Assembly (NCBI GenBank): GCA_003255065.1
Contig: QAOA01008475.1
Coordinates: 90,356 to 154,355, forward strand
DNA length: 64,000 nucleotides
Direction of reading: 5' to 3'
DNA from: Cercis canadensis
Taxonomy: Eukaryota > Streptophyta > Magnoliopsida > Fabales > Fabaceae
The stretch's first letter is position 1, and each line of letters starts with the position of its first letter. Shown one piece after another: positions 23,866-36,600 of the stretch. The notes beneath the pieces were generated by a model. The model ran no database searches and was not told the DNA's origin. It saw only the letters and a list, made by a program, of their open reading frames with translations. Made by a program: the position numbers and the translations under genes.

Positions 23866-24685
23866 GCTTAAAAAATTTAATAAGTTCAATTAAAATAATA
23901 AGATACAAGTTTAAAACTTTTTTGATTTGTATATAAATTATTTTTTTAGTCATGAGATATAAATTAAATCAAGAACCATAATAATAAAAAATAATATAAC
24001 ATCACTAACAAAATAAATACCTTAACAACCTCTTCTTTTTTTTTTTAAAAAAAAAAAAAAANAAAAAGGTCAAAAATCCCTTACCAACCTCGTTCAGCAT
24101 GAAAGCTCTAAAAATCGCTTATAATAATTGTTTCTCCATAAAAAAAACCACGTGGGTCTCATGGAACTTAAATAAATAAAAGATAGTATTTTCCATGTTT
24201 ATGCGCCCCACTCTTTCTTCTTTGATTCATAAACTACAACCATTGGATTCATCTTGACTACAGGAGTTGGTAAGATCAGCAACTTGGTTCAATCAGGTGA
24301 TTACTTTGAAGATGAAAGTTAGTTGACGCCAAGTACCTGATTAAAACTCCTTCTGAGTTCTGACCGCTGCACTTATTGGGTCAATGGGCTCAACTCTATC
24401 GCAGCCTACCTGGCAAAGTGTGAACAACGAGGGGATCATATTCATGGTATCTCTGTCAAGTACAAGAGGATCAAGCATAGAAGGAAATCTCTGAAAAATC
24501 ATCCAATTGAAAACAGACAGCTGTCATGCTCACAATTTTTAGCCGTCATGCCTCCGTGGCTCCGGTTCTAAATTTATGACCTTATATTGCGCCTGTATTT
24601 ACATCAATGCCCCTCTTTTGGTTTTTTATTTTTTTTTATATAGTAATTTTACGTAGTGATTGTTATCTTATAATCACAAAAAAAA

Positions 24686-25037
24686 GAGGTAATATAATAT
24701 TATTCTGATATACTTGGATGAGTTATTGAATCCAATAAATTTAGTATTGTTGTAAAAGTATAAAAAAATTGAGTCTTTTATTATATAACATAACACACAA
24801 TTTTTATAAAATATAAGAATGACGCAATGTAAAAAAATGCACCAAACAAAAAATTAAATTTTTACCAAAAAATAATTTAGCATATTTTTTATATCGTGTC
24901 ATTATTACATTTTTATAATAAATTATGTATTCTATCATATACTAAAAGATTTAATTTTTAAAATATTTATAATGATACCAAATTTATTGAGTGAGTCCCA
25001 CCAAAACTCACCTAATTGAATGGGGCAACATTACCCC
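24686..25037. mobile_element. MITE-like inverted repeat with GGGGTAAT ends
   Basis: Left end GAGGTAATATAATATTATTC pairs with the right end (reverse complement GGGGTAATGTTGCCCCATTC). The arms also share ATAAATTTrGTAT and a repeated AATGACrC block. A related half-element lies at about 50341-50545. No target duplication confirmed. Confidence 0.4.
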
Positions 25038-26120
25038 ATTTTTAGAGGCTTTCATGTTTTGTATTATTATACAATCACATTTTTGCTTTGATAACACTAC
25101 TCGAGTGTGTTTAGAGTTGGAATACAAATATTTTTAGAAAATGAACTAATTTATAAATGAATTTAATAAGTTAATGTCGTGGGAACATTTTTATTTTATG
25201 TAAGAATTCGTTTGACTTATAAAGCATTTTTTATTATATTTGCTGATTTACAATCCTAGCAAATATGGTAAGATTTAAATTAACTGAAATTTATTTAATT
25301 TGGGTTAATAATTTAAAAATGGACAAATATACTATTGATTTGTCTTAAGATTAGAATTCAACCCTTTGGTAAATAAAGTAAAATTGTACAAATAAAATGA
25401 ATTCTATTAATCTTTGATAAGTTCTACACATGAGAATTAATTTGTATATCAATTAACATCATACTTTTTATAATGAGTTCCAAATATGGGAATTATTTTG
25501 TAACTGAAAAATAAAATCAATTCAATTCCACTAAAACTTTGTTCCAAATATAGTGATAGTTTTATTTGTATTCTAGTTACTACAATAATATTTTTTTTTT
25601 CAACTAAACGATAGATATTTATCATTAAAGATAAATGAAAAGAACAAAGATTAGTTTACCAATAAAAAAGAACAAATATTACAAAAATATTAAAAAAAAA
25701 TTAATAACTATATTACACATTCTAACAAACAGAGAATCCAAATTTTTACTTTTTAGAGACAAATTCCACTTTTGAGTTATGCTATTCAATACAATTATGA
25801 TTGCGTATAATTATATAAATGGATTAATCCGAATTTAAAATCATAGACTGAAAAGAAAATGATATAAGAAAACCTTGTTCTAGAATTAGATAAAATTCTA
25901 TATATCGATATATAATTATAACGGTATGAATATGGGTATAAGAAAACAAACCATATGAAACTGACATTTTGAACTACTAAGACCCGTGGGGGTGTGGCCC
26001 TTGTGGCAAGTCCCGTAATTTCTTGACAACTATCGTCCTATACTATATCTCTTAACTATGTCAGTTTTCTTACTCACACTTGGCTCACTCGTACAAAGTC
26101 ACATTCTTCAGTTCTTTCTC

Positions 26121-26127
26121 TATAAAC
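26121..26127 (+). promoter_or_regulatory. TATA box of the FPS gene
   Basis: TATAAAC in a pyrimidine-rich context, 85 bases before the FPS start codon. It implies transcription starting near 26150-26160 and a leader of about 55 bases. Confidence 0.5.
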
Positions 26128-26211
26128 GGCCATTTAAACGGAAAGAAATTATTCTGTGTCTTGAAGTTCCTCTCCTACATTTCTCTGCTTGTCTTTCTCG
26201 GAGATCTGTCA

Positions 26212-29200
26212 ATGGCAGATCTGAAGTCAACATTCCTAAATGTATACTCTGTTCTTAAATCTGAACTCCTTCATGACCCTGCTTTTGAGTTCTCCGATGA
26301 TTCTCGTCAATGGGTCGAGCGGGTACGTTCTCTTTTTTCACAGTGATCATCAGAATCGTAACTAGCAATCAATTCAAATGTTTTCATCCTTTTAGTTAGT
26401 TTTTTTTTTTTCTTTGGCGCTTCATTTCTGTGATTCTCCGCCCAGAGGTTGCAGCTGCTTTGCTTGATCTAATTTTTTTTTAAGCTGATGATGGGATCTT
26501 ATTGTTTTATTGGAAATTGAAGAAATGGGAATTTTTAATTGTTTTGGTGGAGTTTCTTTACTGGGTTACTGGTTATGTTTGAATTTGAGTTTATCAATGA
26601 CTGTTGTTATCCTACAGAGAGGAACAGGTTCCTTGGGAGCTTTCTTTTGGCATGAAATTTTTTCTTAACAATTCTGAAGACGATGTTAAATTTTAAATAA
26701 CCAGCAAAGTAATAGATGATAAGCTATTCTAGAGGTCAAGTAACCTTCTATGAAATGGATTGAATTGTATCTATGGGGATATAAACTAGATGAATTTGGA
26801 AACACTGGCCAATTTACTTCAAATCAGCATTTTATATTGTATATTTCATTATTCTGAACATCTTGTTGCATTTATTCAGCACTTAAGCAGCTTATTTACT
26901 TGGGGATGAGGGGTGGAAAATATACTGCAAATAATATGAACTATATGCATTCAGATACTACTTAATATGCATATTTATTTTGTTCTTGCCCTTATAGTGT
27001 TTTGTTTTTTGAACTTATTGCAGATGCTGGATTACAATGTTCCTGGAGGTGGGACTTCAGCATTTTTATTGAAATTTATGCTCAGTGACTTATAAGTTTA
27101 TTCTAACTATTCTCTACTAAGAAAGGAAGGAGGGTGTTTTCACCAAGCATTTGAAAAGAGATGAATCTTATTGACATAAAGCTGGATTATAACTTGCATT
27201 GCAGGGAAGCTGAACCGTGGATTGTCAGTTATTGACAGCTACAGATTGTTAAAAGAAGGACATGAATTAAGTGAAGAAGAAATTTTCCTTGCTAGTGCTC
27301 TTGGTTGGTGTATTGAATGGGTATGGCAATGAATTTTTTTTCATTTTTCTTGTTTGAATATGAAGATTTTCTTTCTTATGTGGATTATACTTGTTTTAAT
27401 TCCTTAAGAAGTTTATTCTGATCACACAAAGGAATTTCACAATCTTTTGATGATGACATTGCAGCTTCAGGCATATTTTCTTGTTCTAGATGACATTATG
27501 GATAACTCTCACACACGGCGTGGTCAGCCATGCTGGTTTAGAGTAACAAAGGTTTGAAGCAAACGTAAAAATGTTCCGCCACATTGTCCTTTTGACTGCT
27601 ATTGCAGGTAAAGCAATTGACCTCTACTTGACATGTGCTGCAGGTTGGCATGATTGCAGCAAATGATGGGGTTCTACTTCGAAACCATATCCCAAGGATC
27701 CTTAGGAAACACTTCAGGGGGAAGCCTTACTATGTTGACCTTCTTGATTTGTTTAATGAGGTTGTACACATGTCTTGGTTTTCATTAAGTGGGTATCATC
27801 ATGATAATATACTAAACTTTGAGTATTGCATCTTTCTGTAGGTTGAGTTTCAGACTGCATCAGGACAAATGATAGATCTGATCACTACACTTGAAGGAGA
27901 AAAAGACCTGTCCAAGTACACATTGTCACTGTGAGTACCAAAAAATTAAAATATGTAAAGACTGTGGCAGGACATATTATTGGTGAACCTCGTTTGGAAA
28001 TAATATAAAATGCAGGGCCATATAACAAAGTTTACCCATTTTATAATATCAAAGCAGCAGGATTTTCACATAATTTTGTTGGAGACTGGCTGGTTTTGTG
28101 TCATGAAAAGAGGGAGACCTTCTTTTTCTGCCATCCTAGTCAAACTGTTAGCTTATATTTATGATTTGTGTGTTAGAACTGCTCAAAATTATTAAAAGAC
28201 TGACAAAAAGTACTTTTCGGCTGGGATTGAAGAATATGATATGAAATTTGCATTTAACCAGTCCCTTCTCCCTGGCACTGCACTAAGTTTATATATTTTG
28301 TTTCAAATTTATATTTCCATGTTGGAAATGATAATAATAACTGAAAGAAGGGAATTTTGTGCAGTCACCGCCGTATTGTGCAGTACAAGACTGCCTATTA
28401 CTCATTTTACCTTCCAGTAAGTAAATTCTTCTTGCGTTTATGTTCTGCATACCTAATATAGGTTTCTTCCTCGTTCTATTTTCATAAAATATGCCATAAT
28501 TGGTGCTTCAGAAGCTCCGTGTTTTGCACTGTGCAAGAATTGAATATTTTTTGATCCAACAGAGAAAATTCATGGGTTCTCAAATATGAAGTCACCACTT
28601 TTTTGTTCCTTTATTTTCATGGCAAGTATGACATTTTATTTCTTTACCTGATAAACCAATTATACCTTTTTGTTTTCTCTGCAATACATTCCTCCAATAA
28701 TGTTATCTCATCATTGCCTCTACGTTTGGATTTTTACTCTGGAATATGTGATCTGTTATTTACTATTTATATGCCTACTTTTACTCAGGTTGGATGTGCA
28801 TTGCTCATGGCGGGTGAGAACCTGGACAACCATATTGATGTCAAGAACATTCTGGTTGAGATGGGAACCTACTTTCAAGTACAGGTAATATTTTAGTAGT
28901 GTATTTGGACCTTTAGACCTTATAGATTGAGAATGCCAGATGTCTCTGTTGGCTAACTGAATGTGTAAAAAGTGTTAACCTATCTTTTTTGTCCCTTTTC
29001 TTTCTTTTTAGGATGATTATTTGGATTGCTTTGGAGATCCTGAAACAATTGGAAAGGTGAGCATAGTTGATCATGAATACTGGAAATGTTCAATTTCTTT
29101 GTAATTTGTCAATTTGAGTCCTCATTCAAGTCATCAATGATATCAGATAGGGACAGATATTGAAGATTTTAAGTGCTCTTGGATGGTTGTGAAAGCGTTG

Positions 29201-29813
29201 GAACATAGCAATGAAGAACAAAAGAAAGTTTTACATGTAAGAAGACATTTTATTGTTAGCTCTTGTTCTTTTCCTTCTTTCTCCATGATTAAATCGGCAT
29301 GAATTTGCTTATCTGTTTATGGTGGTTTGTAGGAGAACTATGGGAAGCTAAATCCAGAAAATGTTGCAAAAGTGAAGGCCCTGTACAAAGAGCTTAATCT
29401 TCAGGTTTGAGCTTTATTTATAATTAACATTCATTAATTAATTAGCAAATGCAATTATGCAACCCTTAACATATATGTTTGCCATATACTAATAAATTAA
29501 GATGATGCGTTATACAAAAGAAGATAATAAAAGGTATTGAAATAACACATGTATATTAGTGGAAGTTACTCTTTGGTTCCTTTTTTCTCAAACAAGTTGA
29601 AAATATTTCTGCACATGACATCATTATAGATGCTATGCTAAGCTGTTGTTATTTTGGTCATTTTGCTCAAATCCAAAACAATAGGATGTATTTGCGGAAT
29701 ATGAGACCAAGAGCTATGAGAAACTTGTGAGCTCCATTGAAGCTCATCCCAGCCAACCAGTTCAAGCAGTATTGAAGTCCTTCTTGGCCAAAATATACAA
29801 GAGGCAGAAATAG
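26212..29813 (+). CDS. FPS1: Farnesyl diphosphate synthase (12 exons)
   Basis: Exons: 26212-26322, 27024-27048, 27205-27320, 27465-27551, 27644-27760, 27842-27930, 28365-28416, 28789-28884, 29012-29056, 29147-29236, 29333-29404, 29685-29813. All joins keep phase; 342 aa, exactly the family length. The enzyme condenses IPP with DMAPP and then GPP to make farnesyl diphosphate, the branch point to sterols, sesquiterpenes and ubiquinone. Landmarks: first Asp-rich motif DDIMD at 93-97 followed by SHTRRGQ, second motif DDYLD at 232-236, and C-terminus KIYKRQK. The residues before DDIMD (YFLVL) match product-length control for C15. Exon 2 is only 25 bases. No ATG-initiated mitochondrial extension like Arabidopsis FPS1L is present, so a cytosolic enzyme is expected. 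Confidence 0.97.
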
Positions 29814-32800
29814 AGTCAGAATGCGGAACAAGGACCCACAAAATTTGAAGAAGGAAAGGCTCTACAGCTATATCATGACCTTGAATTTTTCTAACTGAGA
29901 GAAACAAGAAAAAAAAAAAAAAAAAAANAACTGAGAGAAAAAAAAAAAAAAAAAAAAAAAAAATCAATCTTGTTGTATTTTATCTTGTAGACTCTCTGGT
30001 ACCACCAGTTTGGATATTAATAAAATTCTGTTTGGAGTTCAGCGGCTAGTTTTTGCCTTGTTGGGCTTTTCGGTTTTCTGCAAGACAAGACAAAGGCTGT
30101 GAATCTTTTGTTTTTTTTTGTAATGAAGACAGGCTATGAATGAANGAATCTTGTGTTTTTTTTTCTAATGAAGACAGGCTATGAATGAATTCACTACTCT
30201 CCCATCAGTCTTGCATTTGGGCTATGCATCATCCACTTGGGCTTAACATTTTTGGGGAGAGGGTAAACTGGTAAAAGCCATTGATTAATCAATTAAGATA
30301 ATGGGATGGGATATTAGCAAAAAAGATAATGGGATCGGATGAGTTATTATAGACTTATAGTAGGAAAAATACTATTATGTATTGTATTGTTTTAGGATTA
30401 TACAAAATAATAATAAAAAAAAGAGAGTAGAAATCTTGGAGATTAAAACCTACAACATAATGCTGGTAGAATTGAAAAGATAAAAGTTATAGCAAAAAAA
30501 TAAACTAAATATAAGATATTTTTTAGTAAAAAATTATGTGTTATAAGATCTACAAGTATGTGAATAGGGGGAAGAAAAATATCTACAATTGTCGGCGAGC
30601 ATTTTGTTCCTATTATGCAACAAGGCAAGGGAAGGTTCTATGCAAGATATTTGGGATAACGTGGAGTCAAACTTATAAATTTATGAAAATATTATTGTTT
30701 AGTTTTAAAATTTAGAAAAAAAATTCTATTTAATTTTAAATAAAATAATATTTTAATTTAATTTTTTAATATTGTGTAAAATATTCAAAAATTAAAATAC
30801 TCAATATTATCTGATATATAATTATTTTGTTAATATATATGATTTTTTTTATGTTATATGTTATTTTATTTATATAGATAATTATTATATTTAAACTATA
30901 TAACATAAATATATATTTTATACAATTAAAATAAAATGATATATATTTTTAAAATTTTAGAACTAAAAAATAATTTTTGTAAATTTATACAATTATAAAT
31001 ATGATGATAGCATGTTAAGCACGTCATCCAGAAGTGGAGGATGGACGCGTCAAGCAATCACATAATTGTCGGTCATTTCAATCAGTTGTAACGGGACCCC
31101 CTCAATAATTTCTTGTTAGGATAAAGTGTCACAAATTTCTTCACGCATTTTGACCTTCCTATGTGAAGGTTACATAATTTTCAGTGAAACTAAAACTACT
31201 CATTCATTAATTAAAAATTTGTTTTTTTTTTTCTGTAAATTCAAAATAATTCATATTTATTAGTAACCACTTGTTTTTTCTGTGAATATGGCTCGCTCTC
31301 GCTCACATTGACTTGACGGCTTGACACGTTAAATGAATAATAAAAAGTTATTTTCTTTTGGGGCAAACGTGTTTATCTACTCTTGTGGATCAACGAATCC
31401 ATCAATGTTGTGTTCTTAAGTCTAACCATCGCTGACCATTGAATTGAAAGCTGGGTCATTATTGTCTTATGTGAGAATTTTAACATTAAACTTCTTATTC
31501 AACTTCTATGCATACGCTAATATGGTTTCACATTTGTACTTGTGGGTAAAAAAATTGAAGATTTCTACCTGTTACTTGGCAAAGAATGACACAAGAAAAC
31601 CATTTTTTCATGCTATTTACTTTATAAAAAGCAAGCTTTTTAAGATTCAAAAGTCTTATAATCACTTTCAAAAATCATATTATTCTTGTTATCACTAACT
31701 AAGTGGTTGCAAGTATTGATTTTAATTATAAGATTGTGAAAATTCTCACAACTTATGTTAAAGAGTTATTTTTTGGTTTTTCTTTTTGGTAAAAAAAAAT
31801 GGTGGCAAGTGAGCAACCACTTCAGGACCGAGAGCGACATGGGTATGGCCCCTCCTTAAGAAATTTATTTTTCACAAGGGGGTTCGAACCAAAAGTTTTT
31901 AATAGTAAGAATATTCTCCGGTGATTTTAAGAGTGTATTTTTTACATTAACTTTGTGTATTTATATATATAAAAAATCGTGTGTATTGTCTATAAAATTC
32001 AAATCTTAATTAATTTTAATAAATTTATTACATTTTTATAATCGAACTAACTCTTAAGATTTATCAGAGTTATTTTTATAATCGGGCAAACTCTTAGGAT
32101 TTATTAGAGTTGTTTGTTTGATAGTAAATAATAACAACTACTTACAACCTTGTTATATAACAAAAAATGACACATTCAATTAGAAACAAATAAAAAATGC
32201 ATGATAAATCCAAGGTGTATACACCTTTGACTTTCCAAGATTCCAAATACGGCTAAGAATATTAAAATCAGAGTATGCACTACGTCTCATAAAGTTTACG
32301 TTATGGTTTATTCTATGCATTACTCTTTGTTTTATTAGGAGAATAATATAAGATTTTATTATTTTAAATAAATAATAAATAATCCCTATGCCCTAATAAT
32401 AAGGGTGCCCTCTAATTTAGACCCATGGTGGTGACATTTGACAAAGGTGGCTCACTTTCACACTCTCATCAATTTCATAACCATTTGTCTATTATTTTTT
32501 GGATCACTGTACAAATTAAATTCTGTATATGCTCTATGTCTATAGTAATATACTTTGGTTAATGACAAAACACGAATTTTTTAGTATCCTTAATTACTAA
32601 TGGAATATACCAAACAATTTATAATTAAATGATGTTAAAATCGAAGATTTTATGATACTATATGAGTATGCAATACTACATTGACGAGATAAATATATAT
32701 AATTTTTATATTTTATTAAATATAAAATATAATTTATTTAATTTTTTAAATAAACTTAAAAATAGTTAACTTATACATATATCATTCATTTATTAATTAT

Positions 32801-33650
32801 TTTTATGTAGTATGACATATTACATAAATATTAAAAATATCTAAGAAATCTCTTATTAAAATTATTTTTAAAATTTATAAATTTATATTTAAATATAAAA
32901 TTATAGTTAAAATATAAAAACAAATACCAATAGAATATAAAATCCTTCAAATTAATTATTAATGAAATATAAAAGTAAAAGGTGGCTTATGATTATAACA
33001 AGGTCAATTGACGACTGGTCCAACATCATACGCGCGGTGGCAAGTTGAACAAAATAAGAAAAAGCAATAAAAAAAAGTCTAATTGCTTTCTCACTTCAAT
33101 CTTTGTCTCCCTCTCTTTCCTTCTTGGATATCCAAAATTTCCACTAGTCCTATTATTATTTTCACGCCTCAAGAAATCAATTACACAATTAATGCGTCTC
33201 TAGGGTTTTTGGGTTCAATGTCTCCTTGATTATCCTTCCTGAAATTTTTTTCTTCTTCCTGGTGTACTCGTTGATCATTCTTCTGCTGCTTCTGTGAACA
33301 ATCTCCGAAGAATTTGACATAAAAAATAAATTTTTTTATTTTTATCATGGATCAGCGATTCCCGCATTATTTTTTGGCAGAATCAATTTTTTTGGATGCT
33401 TCTGTCTGATTTCTGGGTTAGTTTTTGGTCTGATTACTGCGTTTGAGCAGTGTTGATCAATGCGTTTCTTGGTTTTCCTCTTCTATTGTTGATTTCTGCA
33501 ATTCATTAACCCCTCTTAATTGTGTAATAATAACTTTCTCCTTCTGGAAGCTCTTTCTGCACTGCTCTGCACTTTTGGGGCAATAAAGTTGTGAAATTTT
33601 TGGCCCCAAGATCCTGGGTCTTTGGAGTTTATTTGATTTTGCTTTAGAAT
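29814..33650. other. FPS 3' UTR and AT-rich intergenic region
   Basis: The FPS 3' UTR includes long poly-A tracts around a single N (29928), a polyadenylation-like AATAAA at 30019, and a duplicated ~45-base block around another N (30145). Beyond about 30250 the sequence is very AT-rich with no supported gene. The last few hundred bases (pyrimidine-rich, from about 33080) are probably the leader of the C2-GRAM gene. Confidence 0.55.
30019..30024 (+). terminator. Polyadenylation signal of FPS
   Basis: AATAAA 206 bases after the stop codon, followed by a T-rich stretch; a plausible near-upstream element. Confidence 0.45.
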
Positions 33651-36600
33651 ATGAGGCTTTCGGTTCGTGTGATTGAGGCAAAAAATTTGCCACCAACGGA
33701 TTCTAATGGGTTGAGTGATCCATACGTGCGGTTACAGTTGGGGAAGCAAAGGTTCAGGACCAAAGTGATAAAGAAGTGCTTGAATCCACAGTGGGATGAA
33801 GAATTTATTTTTCAGGTTGATGATCTCAATGAGGAGCTTGTTATCTCTGTTATGGATGAAGATAGGTACTTCAATGACGATTTCGTGGGACAGCTTAAGG
33901 TGCCAGTTTCACTTGTTTTTGATGAGGAAATTAAATCCCTTGGCACAGCTTGGTATTCATTGCAACCCAAAAACAAGAAGTCCAAGAATAAGGACTGTGG
34001 TATGTTGTACTGCAAAATTTTCTTATATCTCATCTGATTAGTTCCCTATTTCTATTAGCATTGGTATTGCTGCTTTCCCCCCTCTTTTTTGTCTAGCTGT
34101 TTGTCTATTTATACTGCAAATATTATATTAATTCATCCAAAAACTTATATTATAATGGGGTTTCAAATTTGAGGCTTTGCATTTTACATCTTAAAGCCAG
34201 CTTTGCATTTTACATCTTAAAGCCATTTGCATCATGTCCTGTTAGAAAAAAAATGTCTCGACTAACTGCCAACTTGAAGTTGGGTGCTTTTTACTAATGA
34301 AGTTGGAAAACTCTTTTTTTGAACAGGTGAAATTCGTTTATGTATATATTTTTCTCAAAAGAGTGGACCCCTGGATTCAAATTGTAATGGTGATCAGTTA
34401 TCACATACAAGAAAATCTGCTGATCTAATTTCTAGTGCTGAGTCATCCTCAAGGTCTTTCAGTGGCCGTTCAAACTCATCTTCTCCTGTGAGACGAGAAG
34501 AAATCACATCCTCTAAGGATGAGAAAGGCGGTACACAAAGATCATTTGCTGGCCGAATTGCTCAAATTTTTAATAAAAGTTCTGAAATTTCTTCAACTTC
34601 ATCCAATAGAAGCATTGACTCAGAGCAAACTGAAACTAGTAAAGTTGAGGTTTGTGAGGTCCAGACTGAGGACCAGTCCTCTTTCGAAACGTTTGAAGAA
34701 TTTATGAGTAAAATGCAGTCCGCAGATGAAGGCAGGGAAATTCCAAGCAATCTACCAGGAGGGGTGCTTATAGATCAATTATATATCATTGCACCGGAAG
34801 ACTTGAATGTGTTACTTTTTTCTTCTGATTCAAATTTCCCCAAGTCATTGGCAGAATTGCAGGGAACTACAGAGCTGGAAATAGGACATTGGAAATTTGA
34901 GAATAGTGGCGAGAGCTTGAAAAGGTTGCTTACTTACATTAAGGCTGCTACTAAATTAATTAAGGCTATTAAAGCCTTTGAGGATCAAACGTTCCTAAAA
35001 GCTGATGGGAAAAATTTTGCTGTTCTAGCCAGTGTTTATACTCCTGATGTTATGTATGGGAGCACCTTTCGAGCAGAAGTACTCTATGTGATTACACCTG
35101 GACCAGAGTTGCCATCAGGACAACAGTGTTCACGTCTGTTAATATCATGGCGTATGAATTTTTTGCAGAGCACCATGATGAAAGGAATGATAGAAAATGG
35201 GGCTCGGCAAGGCATGAAGGAAAGCTTTGATCAATATGCCAGTTTGTTATCTCAGACTGTTAAACCTGTTGATTCAAAGGACCTTGGTTCCAGTAAGGAA
35301 CAAGTTTTGGCATCATTGCAGGCGGAGCCCCAGTCAGACTGGAAGTTGGCTGTGCAGTATTTTGCTAATTTTACAGTACTCTTAACAGTTTTCATGGGAT
35401 TATATGTGTTTGTCCACATTTGGCTGGCGGCACCCAGCACAATTCAAGGGCTCGAGTTTGTTGGGCTTGACTTGCCTGATTCAATTGGTGAATTTATTGT
35501 TTGTGCGGTACTGGTTCTTCAAGGTGAACGAGTGCTGGGTTTAATTTCACGCTTCATGCAGGCCAGAGCACGAAAGGGTAATCTCTTAGTTGCTTTTCTT
35601 CTTATGATGTTTTAATATGAGAAATATCTTGAATTTAATATACCATTCGACTCTATATGAACAAATGGAATGCCTCTTGTGATTTTTTTTTGGCTGATAA
35701 AAAAAATTTAATGAGAGAAAAGAAGTAGAGTGCTGGAAGACTGGAGATCACTGTAAGAAATCGGCAAACAAGGGAAAACAAAATGAAGCAAAAAGCGGAA
35801 CATATTAGCTCAAAAGAGCTTTACAAATATATGTATCTCAGTTCTCAGAGAAATTCCCTGGGAGAAAGTATGAGCTAAAACCATAAGGAAGCCTTATCAT
35901 ATCACATAAAAGCTGTAAAGCAATAAATCTCTAGCTAAAATATAGCATTATGCTCTAGTGAAATACACCAAACCCCTGCAAACAGAGCATATCCACAAAA
36001 ATCCTTACACTTCTTATTTTTGAAAGAGCTTCAAACAATTTTGGTGAACCCACTGCTCATAAAAAAACAGCAACAAGTTTATTTTGAAGCTGCCAGGCTA
36101 CCTCACAATAAAGGACAACTAGTCTCCAAACTCTGGAAACATAACACAAATATTAGGGGATAAAGCGTTGTGGTATATGAACTTGAAACAAGTTGTTTGT
36201 GTTAATCCTACTGAATACCACAATCAAAATGAATGCTTTTAACCTTAGAGGGTTCAGGTAACATTTATTTTCTGAAAAGAACTGGTAAAAACTAGGTTTT
36301 GACTAGTAGAGGTTGAACCAGGTACTGGAAGGAATATCTGCAAGTATAGGAAAAGGGTGTATGAGCAAATAAGATGCCTTTTGTGATTGTTAAATCCTTT
36401 TAGTTGTCAGGGAAGAAGTTCCATGACCCTGATAAATTCTAAAGTTGGATGGACATCAAAGTATCCTTTGATCAGTGTGGCTTTTCTTGATCTCTCTGAC
36501 CAAGTCTTACTTTTATTGGGTTGACGATGATTTTTTTTCTCTCTTGTTAATTTTTCTATCCTTATTTAATTACTTTAGTGTTTTCAAGTCTTTGCTTATG

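Larger units (their letters stand above)
22296..26120. other. AT-rich transposon-bearing intergenic region
   Basis: No supported gene. Contains a Tourist-like MITE (22759-23005), a large inverted-repeat element (23299-23865), a GGGGTAAT-type MITE (24686-25037) and a single N at 24062 within poly-A. A less AT-rich island at about 24200-24600 holds a 76-codon open frame without a start codon (see findings). Confidence 0.6.

Noticed and set aside
26058-26258. uORF of 66 codons overlapping the FPS start
   Set aside because: The TATA box at 26121 lies downstream of its ATG, so it is probably not transcribed.
31800-31900. Possible tRNA-derived SINE (GGTTCGAACC box B-like sequence)
   Set aside because: No convincing box A at the right distance, no target duplication and no A tail.
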